The notes under the pieces: generated by a model
Databases searched by the model: none
What the model was told of the DNA's origin: nothing
Seen by the model: the letters and a program-made list of their open reading frames with translations, nothing else
In this document: piece by piece, positions 17,139-25,678 of the stretch
Layout of the letters: each line of letters opens with the position of its first letter
How positions within the stretch are numbered: position 1 is the first letter of the stretch
Position numbers and translations under genes: made by a program
Origin: Nitrospira sp.
Lineage (GTDB): Bacteria > Nitrospirota > Nitrospiria > Nitrospirales > Nitrospiraceae
Assembly: GCA_024760525.1 (NCBI GenBank)
Contig: CP060499.1
Location: forward strand, 1,922,001 to 1,986,000
DNA: 64,000 nucleotides
Direction of reading: 5' to 3'

Positions 17139-17981
17139 TCAATATGCTTTGAGTGAAGTGAACTGCTGTGTGAGCGTCTGGATCTTTCTCAAATATGTCC
17201 GCACGTCATGATCGCCGCATCGTTGATGGGAGCTCAGCTGATACTTCCGCTTCACGTAATCATGGCCCGCGCCGGCGCCGCATAGATGGATCACCGCGGC
17301 GAGATTCCGCCTCTGCTCAAGGGTCGCCTGCCGGTTCCCAATCGCTTGTGCCACCTGGCGGTCGAGGAGCACAGCCGTCAACTCGATCGCGTGGCTCGGG
17401 AGCACCCTGGTATAGAGGCTGTTGAACCAGCAGGAATCAAAGTCATACCATGGTCCATCGGTAACAACCTGGTGGTTGTGGATGCAGTAGTGTTTTCCTT
17501 CTTGAAATGTTCCGTCGGTGATTTGAAACATGCCGACCGCAGTCGAAGCCGGCTGGTACCATTCCAAGGGATTCCATGCAGACACTCGCCAGCGCCAGTA
17601 GGTTCGAGCGACAGGGTTGCCGGCTCCCTCAGCCTGAGCCAAGGCCGCGAGCAATTCGGGTGCGACGGTCGGCGTTGAATGTTCATTGAACAGGCTTCCG
17701 TATTCTTGCCACGTTGCGCGCGGACTCTTATCCAGTGCATTCTCCACGGGAAAAAATAATTCCGTCGGCTTGTCGATCGTATGGTACACCCAATTGACGG
17801 CGAGCAATCCCAACCAGAAGAGAACCAACCCGAGTCCTATCCTCGGCAGCGGCGGCGTTCTTGTGACGGCGCGCAGAAAGGCTTTCAGCTCAACCCAACG
17901 CCGACCAGCAAAGCGTACCATCAGTTTGAACGGATGGTGGTGACGAGCGCGAATGGAGCGGGTGTTGTGGCGCGAAGGCAT
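17139..17981 (-). CDS. Membrane-anchored lytic transglycosylase-like protein
   Basis: A 280-residue protein. One transmembrane segment lies at about residues 46-66 (IGLGLVLFWLGLLAVNWVYH), so the rest is periplasmic. The ectodomain has a lysozyme-like fold pattern: LLAALAQAEGAGNPVA with the candidate catalytic Glu, and STAVGMFQITDGTF matching the S-x-x-G-x-F-Q-I region of SLT domains. Cys residues in HYCIHNH, DSCWF, IHLCG and QRCGD may form disulfides. It probably cleaves or remodels peptidoglycan. A second start at an internal Met near residue 21 is possible. The next gene is divergent. Confidence 0.75.
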   Translation of the reverse strand: MPSRHNTRSIRARHHHPFKLMVRFAGRRWVELKAFLRAVTRTPPLPRIGLGLVLFWLGLLAVNWVYHTIDKPTELFFPVENALDKSPRATWQEYGSLFNEHSTPTVAPELLAALAQAEGAGNPVARTYWRWRVSAWNPLEWYQPASTAVGMFQITDGTFQEGKHYCIHNHQVVTDGPWYDFDSCWFNSLYTRVLPSHAIELTAVLLDRQVAQAIGNRQATLEQRRNLAAVIHLCGAGAGHDYVKRKYQLSSHQRCGDHDVRTYLRKIQTLTQQFTSLKAY

Positions 17982-18126
17982 GAAGAAAGACTAACAGAAA
18001 ACTGAGACAGGTGTCGGCGCTGATTGAATAGTCGATCTTGCTTTACGGTTTCCGACAAGTTAAATATGGCCGACAAGTCAGGAGTTCACCTTATTCAGAA
18101 CATGCTTCGGTCCACCGGAGGTTTGT

Positions 18127-18636
18127 ATGCAGCGGTATATGGTAGTTAGCGTCGTCCTGACGGGGCTGCTCGCGGCGCCATGCGCGTTTTCACAATCGTT
18201 CACCGACAAAGCCAAAAAGGATCATGCGGTTGAGATGAACGACGAAGAGCCCGCGATGCAGAAAGCCATGGAGCGCGCTCGCGCGGGTTTGGACGATTTT
18301 CTCAAGAAAGCGACGACGCCACCGCCCGATACCGACCAGTATTCGGTCAAGGTGAGAGTGAGTGAAGGAGAGAGCCAAGAGTATCTGTGGATCTCGAACC
18401 TCAAATCACAAGGGGACATGTGGTCGGGGAGGATCGACAACCTTCCGATGCTACGTTCCGTCAAGAAGGGGCAATCCTACACGTTTGCGAAGAGTGAGAT
18501 CGTCGATTGGACCTACATCGACAAAAGCAAGAAGAAGGTCCTTGGAAATTTCACCACCTGTGCGCTTCTCACCAAAGAACCACCGAGTGTGGCAGAAGGC
18601 ATTCGCAAACAATATGGCCTCGAATGTGAGCGCTGA
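18127..18636 (+). CDS. DUF2314 domain-containing secreted protein
   Basis: A 169-residue protein with a signal peptide (residues 1-22, ending CAFSQS). The mature protein contains the DUF2314/YegJ-like fold: SVKVRVSEGESQEYLWISNL, then GRIDNLPMLRSVKKGQSYTF and SEIVDWTYIDKSKKKVLGNF. The W in the E-x-x-W-I/L-x-N/D segment and the DW motif are typical of the domain. Function is unknown; the family is common in Gram-negative periplasms and occurs in immunity-like contexts elsewhere. It appears monocistronic. Confidence 0.8.
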   Translation: MQRYMVVSVVLTGLLAAPCAFSQSFTDKAKKDHAVEMNDEEPAMQKAMERARAGLDDFLKKATTPPPDTDQYSVKVRVSEGESQEYLWISNLKSQGDMWSGRIDNLPMLRSVKKGQSYTFAKSEIVDWTYIDKSKKKVLGNFTTCALLTKEPPSVAEGIRKQYGLECER

Positions 18637-18791
18637 TGTCGGAATTTGAAGCGTTTCCAACTGCCTCTGATTAACGGCTCTCCCGCTTTACACGAACCTG
18701 CTTGGCTGACCCTGCTTAAGCCGTCAACAATTGCACTTGCCGGCCACGCTATCCCTATATCGTGGATGTACTGTGCATAACGGGGCTCCTG
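18637..18791. other. Non-coding spacer
   Basis: About 155 bp between the DUF2314 gene and the small minus-strand ORF. It contains no open frame or clear hairpin that I can support. Confidence 0.35.
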
Positions 18792-18869
18792 TTAGTAATC
18801 GTTCATGAGGAGGGTGGACGCGGCAATCAATAATCCAACACAGACAACAAATACGACGATAACCACCAT
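18792..18869 (-). CDS. Likely 25-residue single-pass membrane peptide
   Basis: A very short frame reads MVVIVVFVVCVGLLIAASTL followed by LMNDY. It is one continuous hydrophobic helix with a short polar tail, the pattern of bacterial membrane microproteins. A perfect AGGAGG lies 5 nt before the ATG, which is rare by chance. It sits alone in a 409-bp gap and is transcribed away from the methyltransferase/GT fusion gene; a 7-bp hairpin lies upstream at 18901-18924. Expression is not proven. Alternative: chance frame, though the ribosome site makes this less likely. Confidence 0.55.
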   Translation of the reverse strand: MVVIVVFVVCVGLLIAASTLLMNDY

Positions 18870-18900
18870 ACTAGCCTCCTTTGTAACCTTGCCAAGTATG

Positions 18901-18924
18901 GGTAGGGAGTGAATGACCCCTACC
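18901..18924. repeat. Hairpin upstream of the 25-residue peptide
   Basis: A perfect 7-bp inverted repeat (GGTAGGG / CCCTACC, loop of 10 nt) lies 31 bp upstream of the microprotein start on its strand. It could be part of a 5' leader or an operator; no U-run follows on either strand. Confidence 0.35.
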
Positions 18925-19045
18925 GTTATCCTGTGTCGATCTAGTGTATCCGACCCGTGGAATCCATGCCTAAGTATTTGAAATCACGTGCTACTTTCTC
19001 AGGCTGGTGGTACTGTGAATCGCGGGATTTCCTGCACGGAGGTCA

Positions 19046-20551
19046 ATGGAACCGGCTCGACTTCATAGACTGTTCGACTCGGCGGAGCTGATCTTTGAAG
19101 AGGCTCCCAATCCATTTCAGGCGAGGGGCAAGTCTCAGGCGGATGCTAGGAAACAGGCCATCCGCGATCATTTTGACGCCTGCGCCGGGCTCCGTGCGTT
19201 CTGGGAAAAGAAAGCCAGAGCGTACTATGACGATCAGACCCGCTATTTCAGGTTCCTCGTCCCTGAAGGGCTGAGCATCTTGGAAATTGGGTCAGGCTTG
19301 GGGAATCTGCTGGCCGCGCTGAAGCCTCGTCGTGGAGTCGGCATCGACTTGAGTGCCGAGATGGTCAAGGAGGCGGCTCATCGGCATCCCACCTTGGAGT
19401 TCCGTGTCGGAGACGTGGAAACGCTGGACATTGAAGAAACCTTCGACGTCATCATTCTGGCCGACGTGGTCGGCCACTTGCTCGATGTTGAGGCGGCCTT
19501 GAGACGTCTCCGCCGAGCCTGTGCGGCTCATACGAGAATCGTCGTGTCTTACTATAGCCATTTATGGGAGCCGATTCTTCGATTCTGTGAAAAGGTCGGG
19601 CTGAAAATGCCGCAACGCGAGCAAAACTGGCTTTCTCCGGAAGACATCGCCAACCTCCTGTTTCTGGCTGACTTCGATGTGGTGAAGGTGGAGCGGCGAC
19701 TCCTGTTGCCGAAGCGTGTCCCGCTTCTCTCTTCATTGTGCAACAAACTTCTGGCCTATCTGCCGGGTCTCCGGGCCTTGTGTCTTTGCCACTATGTGGT
19801 GGCGCGGCCTCGACTACGGAGGCCGGAGCGCCCGTATTCGACGACGATCGTCATTCCGTGTCGGAATGAACGGGGAAATATCGACGCCGCACTCAGGCGA
19901 ATCCCGCGGTTCGGCGGCCGCCAGGAGATTATTTTTGTCGACGGGCATTCGACCGACGGAACGCCGGACGAGATTCGGCGTGTCATGGCCTTTTACCCTG
20001 GCAAGGACATCAAGATGATCGTGCAGAATGGGAAGGGCAAGGGCGACGCCGTGCGCGAAGGTTTTGCCCACGCCAGGGGCGATGTGCTCATGATTTTGGA
20101 CGCGGATCTGACGATGCCGCCCGAAGCGCTGCCGAAGTTTTATGAGGCGATCGCGAGTGGAAAGGGCGAGTTCATCAACGGCTGCCGCCTCGTCTATCCC
20201 ATGGAGGCACAAGCCATGCGTTCGCTCAATTTGATCGGCAATAAGCTTTTCGGGCTCGCATTTTCTTGGCTCCTGAACCAGAAAATCAAAGATACGCTCT
20301 GTGGAACCAAAGTGTTGTTTCGGCGCGATTACGAACGGTTGGCCGCCGATCGGCAGTATTTCGGCGAGTTTGACCCCTTTGGGGATTTCGATTTGTTGTT
20401 CGGCGCGTCGAAATTAAACCTGCATATTTTAGAGATTCCCATCCGCTATGAAGCGCGGACCTATGGGAGTACCAACATCCAACGGTTTAGGCACGGCTGG
20501 CTATTGTTGAAGATGACGGTGTACGGTTTCTTTCGCCTGAAGGCGGTGTAA
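19046..20551 (+). CDS. Fusion of SAM methyltransferase and family 2 glycosyltransferase
   Basis: A 501-residue two-domain protein. Residues ~25-220 are a class I SAM-dependent methyltransferase with motif I ILEIGSGLGNLLAAL, acidic motif GIDLSAEM and FDVIILADVVGHL. Residues ~265-501 are a GT2 domain: TTIVIPCRNERGNIDAAL, IIFVDGHSTDGT, the KGKGDAVREGFAHARGD motif typical of dolichyl-phosphate-mannose-synthase-like enzymes, and LDADLTMP as the DxD site. The C-terminus has only weak hydrophobic segments. The pair may modify a polyprenyl- or surface-glycan precursor. It overlaps the next methyltransferase gene by one base (TAATG), so the two are translationally coupled. Confidence 0.85.
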   Translation: MEPARLHRLFDSAELIFEEAPNPFQARGKSQADARKQAIRDHFDACAGLRAFWEKKARAYYDDQTRYFRFLVPEGLSILEIGSGLGNLLAALKPRRGVGIDLSAEMVKEAAHRHPTLEFRVGDVETLDIEETFDVIILADVVGHLLDVEAALRRLRRACAAHTRIVVSYYSHLWEPILRFCEKVGLKMPQREQNWLSPEDIANLLFLADFDVVKVERRLLLPKRVPLLSSLCNKLLAYLPGLRALCLCHYVVARPRLRRPERPYSTTIVIPCRNERGNIDAALRRIPRFGGRQEIIFVDGHSTDGTPDEIRRVMAFYPGKDIKMIVQNGKGKGDAVREGFAHARGDVLMILDADLTMPPEALPKFYEAIASGKGEFINGCRLVYPMEAQAMRSLNLIGNKLFGLAFSWLLNQKIKDTLCGTKVLFRRDYERLAADRQYFGEFDPFGDFDLLFGASKLNLHILEIPIRYEARTYGSTNIQRFRHGWLLLKMTVYGFFRLKAV

Positions 20552-21276
20552 TGTCCGGTGAGGTGTTGCATCGGCACCGAGACCTATGGCGGCACAAGCC
20601 TGTGCTTCGGCGGCTCTATGGGGATTGGTATCGGGAGATTGTCGCCTGGCTCGTGCCCGGACGTACGGTCGAACTCGGTGGAGGAACCGGCAATCTGAAA
20701 GAGCATGTGCCCGGAGTCTGTTGTACCGACGTGGTCCTGGTGCCCTGGTTGAACGTGGTGGCGGATGCGCAGCGACTGCCCTTTCAGTCGGATTCGCTGG
20801 CGAATCTGGTTCTCTTCGACTCCTTGCATCACATTGAAAACGTGTCGCTCTTTTTTGATGAGGCACAGCGGACACTCCGAGTCGGCGGCCGGATCATCGT
20901 GATGGATCCATATATCTCGTGGATATCGTGGCCGATCTATCGGTGGTTTCATCCGGAACCGGTGGATTACACGCAAGACCCCCTCGTTCTCAAACCTTCC
21001 CAGCCGGAACGCCGGCCGTTTGACGCCAATCAAGCCGTCGCAACGCTCCTGTTCGAGCGGAATCGGTCTCACTTCCATGCGCGGTATCCAAGGTTGTCTC
21101 TTCGACACGTCCGACGAATGGCCTGCGTTGCATATCCGTTGAGTGGTGGTTTTGACCATCCCTCTCTCTTGCCGGAGTGGTTGGTGACGCCGATCCTACG
21201 GCTGGAGCGGATGCTGGAGCGGCTGGGCCGGCTTCTGGCGTTTCGCATGCTCGTGGTCATCGAACGGCAATTGTAG
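20551..21276 (+). CDS. Class I SAM-dependent methyltransferase
   Basis: A 241-residue methyltransferase. Motif I is VELGGGTGNLKEH (residues ~36-48), an Asp-containing turn follows near CCTDVVLVPWLNVVADAQRL, and LANLVLFDSLHHIENVSLFF is the post-motif region common to methyltransferase domain 11. RVGGRIIVMDPYISWISWPI follows. The ATG overlaps the preceding stop codon (TAATG). With the fused methyltransferase-glycosyltransferase upstream, it probably works on the same lipid- or glycan-linked substrate; the substrate is unknown. Confidence 0.82.
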   Translation: MSGEVLHRHRDLWRHKPVLRRLYGDWYREIVAWLVPGRTVELGGGTGNLKEHVPGVCCTDVVLVPWLNVVADAQRLPFQSDSLANLVLFDSLHHIENVSLFFDEAQRTLRVGGRIIVMDPYISWISWPIYRWFHPEPVDYTQDPLVLKPSQPERRPFDANQAVATLLFERNRSHFHARYPRLSLRHVRRMACVAYPLSGGFDHPSLLPEWLVTPILRLERMLERLGRLLAFRMLVVIERQL

Positions 21277-21405
21277 AGCTTAGCGGAATCAGCGAAATGT
21301 CCTGCTGCTCAGCTATCGGATGCTTGCAAGGGAGATGGAGGCCCCCCTATAATGTGCTGCGCCGTTCAATCAATACTTTAGCTATCTGGAGGAACCGTAG
21401 AGATC

Positions 21406-21825
21406 ATGAGTGAAAGAACGTTGGCAATCATCAAGCCGGACGCTGTCAAAAAGAACGCCGTCGGAGACATTCTTCATCGCTATGAGCAGGCGGGCTTGAA
21501 GCCGGTCGCTATGAAAATGATGTGGATGTCCCAGTCAGTGGCGGAAGGCTTTTATGCGGTGCATAAAGCCCGACCATTCTTCGGGAGTCTCTGTGCTTTC
21601 ATGTCGTCCGGGCCTGCGGTGGTCCTGGTGTTGCAGGGTGAGAATGCCATCAAGAAGAACCGCGAACTGATGGGAGCGACGGATCCGGCCAAAGCCGATG
21701 CCGGGACCATCCGTAAAGCGCACGGAACGAACATCGAGTTCAACGCCGTCCATGGTTCCGATTCACCCGAAACCGCGCAATTCGAGATCGGATATTTCTT
21801 CTCCGGCATGGAGATCTTCAGCTGA
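21406..21825 (+). CDS. ndk: Nucleoside diphosphate kinase
   Basis: A 139-residue NDK, full length. The N-terminal ERTLAIIKPDAVKKNAVGDI motif and the active-site segment EFNAVHGSDSPETA, with the phosphorylated His at residue 116, are intact. The enzyme transfers the gamma phosphate between nucleoside triphosphates and diphosphates through a phospho-His intermediate and balances NTP pools in the cytosol. GGAGG lies upstream of the ATG. It stands after the glycan-type genes with a 129-bp gap and before gcvH with 237 bp, so it probably has its own promoter. Confidence 0.97.
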   Translation: MSERTLAIIKPDAVKKNAVGDILHRYEQAGLKPVAMKMMWMSQSVAEGFYAVHKARPFFGSLCAFMSSGPAVVLVLQGENAIKKNRELMGATDPAKADAGTIRKAHGTNIEFNAVHGSDSPETAQFEIGYFFSGMEIFS

Positions 21826-21938
21826 ACCTTTCTCGTTAGATCTCGTCATCTCCGTTCCGTACTCGTCCAATCTGGGTAGGAGGAGCAGCATCGGCGCTGT
21901 TCCTCCATTATCTGTCCACCTCTCTGCAGGATCGTTCC

Positions 21939-21968
21939 TTGACAATGCCGGTCAGCCCAAACTACCAT
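21939..21968 (+). promoter_or_regulatory. Candidate sigma-70 promoter for gcvH
   Basis: TTGACA at 21939-21944 and TACCAT at 21963-21968 are separated by 18 nt. The -35 is perfect, the -10 matches four of six positions. It lies 94 bp before the gcvH start in a 237-bp gap. Confidence 0.45.
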
Positions 21969-22062
21969 CCTCAAAAGTTTACGACTGAGGCTGTAATTCA
22001 TTAGGCACCGAGGAACTTTGCCATCCTGACCGTATCCTAGACTTTCTTCATAGGGAGCCGAC

Positions 22063-22452
22063 ATGATTCCATCCGATTTGCGATTTCACAAAGAACATGA
22101 ATGGGTTCGACTCGACGGGAAACGGGCCACCGTGGGTATCAGCGACTTTGCGCAGGATGCCTTAGGGGATATTGTTTTTTTGGATCTGCCCAAAGTCGGC
22201 GCGACGGTCAAGGTCGGTCAGCAGATCGGGGAAGTCGAGTCGACAAAAACGACCTCGACCATCTATACGCCGGTGAGTGGAACGGTGATACAGATCAATA
22301 CCGAGCTGAAAGATCATCCCGAAGTAGTGAATTCCGACCCATACGGCAAAGGCTGGATCGCAATCATCGACCTTGCCGATCAGGGAGAAGTCGATCAGCT
22401 GATGACGGCCACACAGTACGAAGCGTTTCTTGCCGGCCAAAAGAAGAGTTGA
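22063..22452 (+). CDS. gcvH: Glycine cleavage system H protein
   Basis: A 129-residue lipoyl carrier. The lipoylation site is Lys62 in GEVESTKTTSTIYTPVSG, and the N-terminal FHKEHEWVRLDGKRATVGIS is the standard H-protein start. The lipoyl arm shuttles the aminomethyl group between the P, T and L proteins. GGGAG precedes the ATG. lpdA, the L protein, follows 66 bp later, so these two components are co-located; gcvP and gcvT are not in the window. A role in glycine cleavage or its reverse direction, or in lipoate metabolism, is possible. Confidence 0.96.
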   Translation: MIPSDLRFHKEHEWVRLDGKRATVGISDFAQDALGDIVFLDLPKVGATVKVGQQIGEVESTKTTSTIYTPVSGTVIQINTELKDHPEVVNSDPYGKGWIAIIDLADQGEVDQLMTATQYEAFLAGQKKS

Positions 22453-22518
22453 TGCCAAGGTTGAGCCGCGGCGTTTCGTGTTTGCGCGTCTGACCGCAAC
22501 CTTCACTTCAACCTTGTT

Positions 22519-23952
22519 ATGGCTCTCCAAACCCACATCGCTGTTCTTGGGGCCGGGCCCGGCGGATATGTCGCGGCGATCCGCGCGGCTCAACTCGGTA
22601 GCCGTGTCACGGTCGTCGAGCGGGAGAAATTGGGCGGCGTCTGCCTGAACTGGGGCTGCATCCCGAGCAAAGCGCTTCTGTCCGTCGTTGAACTCGGCGA
22701 TAAGGTCAAGAAAGCCGGTGACCTTGGGCTGGTTCTCCAAGGGCCGGCTACTTATGACCTCGCGCGGATGGTCTCTCGAAAAGATAAGGTTGTGGCCACG
22801 TTGGTGAAAGGGATTGCGACGCTCTTCAAGGAATGGGGAATCGAACATGTCACCGGACAAGGGGTCGTCAGGAATGAGCGCACCATTGGGGTGACAAAGC
22901 CGGACGGCGGTATTCTGGAGATCCAAGCCGACGCACTCGTGATCGCGACGGGGTCCTCTTGGCCCAACCTCCCACAATTCCCAATCGATGGCCGCCAGAT
23001 CCTGACCAGTCAGCAGATGCTCGACCTTACACAAATTCCGGCCAGTCTCCTCATTATCGGCGCCGGGGTCGAAGGGTGCGAATTCGCATCCTTGTACAGC
23101 GGTCTTGGCACACGCGTGACGGTGGTCGAACTGCAATCACGTGTCTTGCCGCTTGAGGACGAAGAAATTTCCTCGACGATGGAACGTGAACTGAAGAAGC
23201 GCGGCGTCACGGTCCTGACGGGGACGACGGTCGAGAGTCTTGAACGGTTGCCGGAGACCGTCGTGGTCCATTTCAAAGACGGCAGCACAGAAACGGTGGA
23301 GAAGTTGTTGGTCTCGGTCGGGCGGGGACTGAATTCACGAGGGATTGGGCTGGAACAGGTCGGCGTTGAGGTCGGGCGGCGTGGAGAAATTCTTGTCGAT
23401 GACAAGATGGAAACCAATAGGTCCGGCATCTATGCAATCGGCGATGTCACGGGCAAGGCCATGCTGGCTCATGTCGCATCGATGCAGGGGCAAGTGGCCG
23501 TGGAGAATATTCTGGGGCATCACCGGGCCATCAATTACGACGTCATCCCTGCCGGGATCTTTACCTTGCCGGAGATCGGACGGGTGGGACTGACTGAGCA
23601 AGAGGCCAGAGAACGGGCTCAGAAGAGCGGCCAAGATCCCAGCCGGAGCGTGAAAGTCGGTCGTTTCCGCTACTCAGGATTAGGCAAGGCCCAAGCGACG
23701 GGCGACACCACGGGATTTTATAAGGTGATTGCGGATACGGCGACCGACAGAATTCTTGGAGTCCATATTCTCGGGGTTCATGCCGCCGACCTGATTCATG
23801 AGGCAGCGCTGGCCATGCAAGTCGGAGCGACCGTGAAACAAATTGCGGGGATGATCCATGCGCATCCGACGCTCGCTGAAGGTATGATGGAAGCGGCCGA
23901 GGATGTCGAGGGGGCTGCGATTCACCTGGTCCGAAAGAAGCCAAGCCGATGA
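22519..23952 (+). CDS. lpdA: Dihydrolipoyl dehydrogenase
   Basis: A 477-residue flavoprotein disulfide reductase. The FAD-binding GAGPGGYVAAIRAAQLG is at residues ~11-27, and the redox-active disulfide GGVCLNWGCIPSKALL places Cys42 and Cys47. The NAD-binding motif is IIGAGVEGCEFASLYSGLG (~175), and the C-terminal HAHPTLAEGMMEAAED carries the catalytic His-Glu pair. The enzyme reoxidises dihydrolipoamide in the glycine cleavage and 2-oxoacid dehydrogenase complexes. It follows gcvH, and its stop overlaps the comEA-like start (ATGA). Confidence 0.96.
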   Translation: MALQTHIAVLGAGPGGYVAAIRAAQLGSRVTVVEREKLGGVCLNWGCIPSKALLSVVELGDKVKKAGDLGLVLQGPATYDLARMVSRKDKVVATLVKGIATLFKEWGIEHVTGQGVVRNERTIGVTKPDGGILEIQADALVIATGSSWPNLPQFPIDGRQILTSQQMLDLTQIPASLLIIGAGVEGCEFASLYSGLGTRVTVVELQSRVLPLEDEEISSTMERELKKRGVTVLTGTTVESLERLPETVVVHFKDGSTETVEKLLVSVGRGLNSRGIGLEQVGVEVGRRGEILVDDKMETNRSGIYAIGDVTGKAMLAHVASMQGQVAVENILGHHRAINYDVIPAGIFTLPEIGRVGLTEQEARERAQKSGQDPSRSVKVGRFRYSGLGKAQATGDTTGFYKVIADTATDRILGVHILGVHAADLIHEAALAMQVGATVKQIAGMIHAHPTLAEGMMEAAEDVEGAAIHLVRKKPSR

Positions 23953-24392
23953 TCAGATCGCTGCTTTTCAAGCTGGGCATGCTCTTCGTTTCGATGGGAG
24001 TCAGTTTCTGGATGATCTGGCATGCGCAGTCTCCGAGTCCTAGGGCCGGCGCAATCGATGAGAAGCCGGCCGAGGTCGTTCCGATTTCCCCCGTTCTTCA
24101 TGACCGGACCCCGACGGTGGAGACCATCGGAGAGAAAGCTCCGACGATACAACCGGATCGCCGCTTGCTTGACCTCAATCGCGCAAGTGCCGGCGAACTT
24201 GAGTCGTTGCCCGGGATCGGTGCAGTCATGGCGCAACGTGTGATTGCCTTTCGGGAATCGACCGGGGGCTTTCGTACGCTGGAGGAACTCCGTGCAGTCA
24301 AAGGGATCGGCCCCAAGAAATTCGATCGTCTCAAGTCTTTCGTGACGGTCTCGACGGCAAAATCCAAGCAGGTAATGGAACAACGCGGATGA
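23949..24392 (+). CDS. ComEA-like helix-hairpin-helix protein
   Basis: A 147-residue protein with one N-terminal membrane segment (LLFKLGMLFVSMGVSFWMIW), a polar linker and a C-terminal ComEA-type HhH module: LDLNRASAGELESLPGIGAV, then RTLEELRAVKGIGPKKFDRL. The double HhH binds DNA non-specifically; in competent bacteria ComEA holds incoming DNA in the periplasm. Because the HhH lies after one membrane segment, the DNA-binding end is predicted outside the membrane. It overlaps lpdA and tyrS by 4 bp each (ATGA), so it is embedded in this operon. Confidence 0.85.
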   Translation: MIRSLLFKLGMLFVSMGVSFWMIWHAQSPSPRAGAIDEKPAEVVPISPVLHDRTPTVETIGEKAPTIQPDRRLLDLNRASAGELESLPGIGAVMAQRVIAFRESTGGFRTLEELRAVKGIGPKKFDRLKSFVTVSTAKSKQVMEQRG

Positions 24393-25618
24393 TGAACGAC
24401 ATACATCGACAATTGGATCTGATTCAGCGTGGCGCCGTAGAGGTCATTCAACGGGTCGAGCTGGAGGCGAAGCTCAAGAGAGCTCTTGCTGAACATCGAC
24501 CTTTACGCGTCAAAGCGGGATTCGACCCGACTGCGCCGGACCTTCATCTTGGACATACCGTGTTGATCCATAAACTGAAGCATTTTCAAGATCTCGGTCA
24601 TCAAGTCATCTTCCTCATCGGCGATTTCACCGGGATGATCGGCGATCCCACCGGGGTCTCCGAGACACGCAAAGCATTGACGAAGGAACAGGTGCAGGAG
24701 AACGCCAAAACCTACCAGCGGCAGATCTTCAAAATTCTCGATCCCGCCAAGACTGTGATCGAGTTCAACAGTCGATGGATGAGTGAACTGTCCGCGGACG
24801 GGTTGATTCAGCTGGCCGCCCACTATCGGGTGGCGCGCATGATGGAACGCGACGACTTCCATAAACGCTACCAGGAACAGAAGCCGATCAGCGTCCATGA
24901 GTTCCTGTACCCATTGGTGCAAGGTTACGATTCCGTCGTGCTGAAGGCGGATGTGGAGTTGGGGGGGACGGATCAGAAATTCAATCTGTTAGTGGGGCGT
25001 GAGTTGCAGCGGGATTACGGTCAAGAGTCGCAAGTCGTCATCACGATGCCGTTGCTCGAAGGAACGGACGGTGTGAAGAAAATGAGCAAGAGCGTCGGAA
25101 ACTATATCGCGTTGGAGGACAAGCCGGGGGAGATGTTCGGAAAGATCATGTCGATCAGCGATGCCTTGATGCATCGGTATTATGAACTGTTGACGACCGA
25201 GAACCTGGAACATGTAAAAACCCTTCATCCCATGGAAGCCAAACAGTCGCTCGCCGAATTGATCGTGGCGCGCTACCACGGGACCGAGGTCGGGAGAGAG
25301 GCGAGAATCGAGTTTCAACAGAAATTTCAGGCCAAGGAATTTCCCGACAAACCCGATGCGCATGTGGCATTGCAGCTGGACGATATGGCGGAGAAAGACG
25401 CTCAGGAGGGCAGTAGTATCAGGCTTGCGAAATTGATCTCAAAAACAGGCTTGATTTCCAGCGGCAGCGAAGCAAGGCGCTTGATCATTCAAGGCGGAAT
25501 CGAAGTCGATGGAATCAAAGAGACGAATCCGGACAAGTTAATCTCGTTTGAACCCCATCAACAACGCCGTCTTAAAATCGGGAAGAAAAAGTTCGCCGTT
25601 GCGGAATTCAAGCCGTGA
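24389..25618 (+). CDS. tyrS: Tyrosyl-tRNA synthetase
   Basis: A 409-residue class I synthetase. DLHLGHTVLIHKLKHFQDLG carries the HIGH-type motif as HLGH, and KKMSKSVGNYIAL carries KMSKS. The C-terminal ~65 residues form an S4 RNA-binding domain (IRLAKLISKTGLISSGSEAR). It charges tRNA-Tyr with tyrosine in the cytosol. Length is typical of the TyrRS group with HLGH. The start overlaps the comEA-like stop by 4 bp (ATGATG, giving a choice of two ATGs). A convergent SIR2-like gene follows 60 bp later. Confidence 0.97.
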   Translation: MMNDIHRQLDLIQRGAVEVIQRVELEAKLKRALAEHRPLRVKAGFDPTAPDLHLGHTVLIHKLKHFQDLGHQVIFLIGDFTGMIGDPTGVSETRKALTKEQVQENAKTYQRQIFKILDPAKTVIEFNSRWMSELSADGLIQLAAHYRVARMMERDDFHKRYQEQKPISVHEFLYPLVQGYDSVVLKADVELGGTDQKFNLLVGRELQRDYGQESQVVITMPLLEGTDGVKKMSKSVGNYIALEDKPGEMFGKIMSISDALMHRYYELLTTENLEHVKTLHPMEAKQSLAELIVARYHGTEVGREARIEFQQKFQAKEFPDKPDAHVALQLDDMAEKDAQEGSSIRLAKLISKTGLISSGSEARRLIIQGGIEVDGIKETNPDKLISFEPHQQRRLKIGKKKFAVAEFKP

Positions 25619-25678
25619 GGTGCAACGAGCGGCTATCATGAGTTGTAGTAGGTGTCATGATGGCGCAAAAGCAAAAGC

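Noticed and set aside
25635..25661. ATCATGA/TCATGAT inverted repeat between tyrS and the SIR2-like gene
   Set aside because: Only 7 bp with a 13-nt loop and no T-run; not strong enough to call a terminator.
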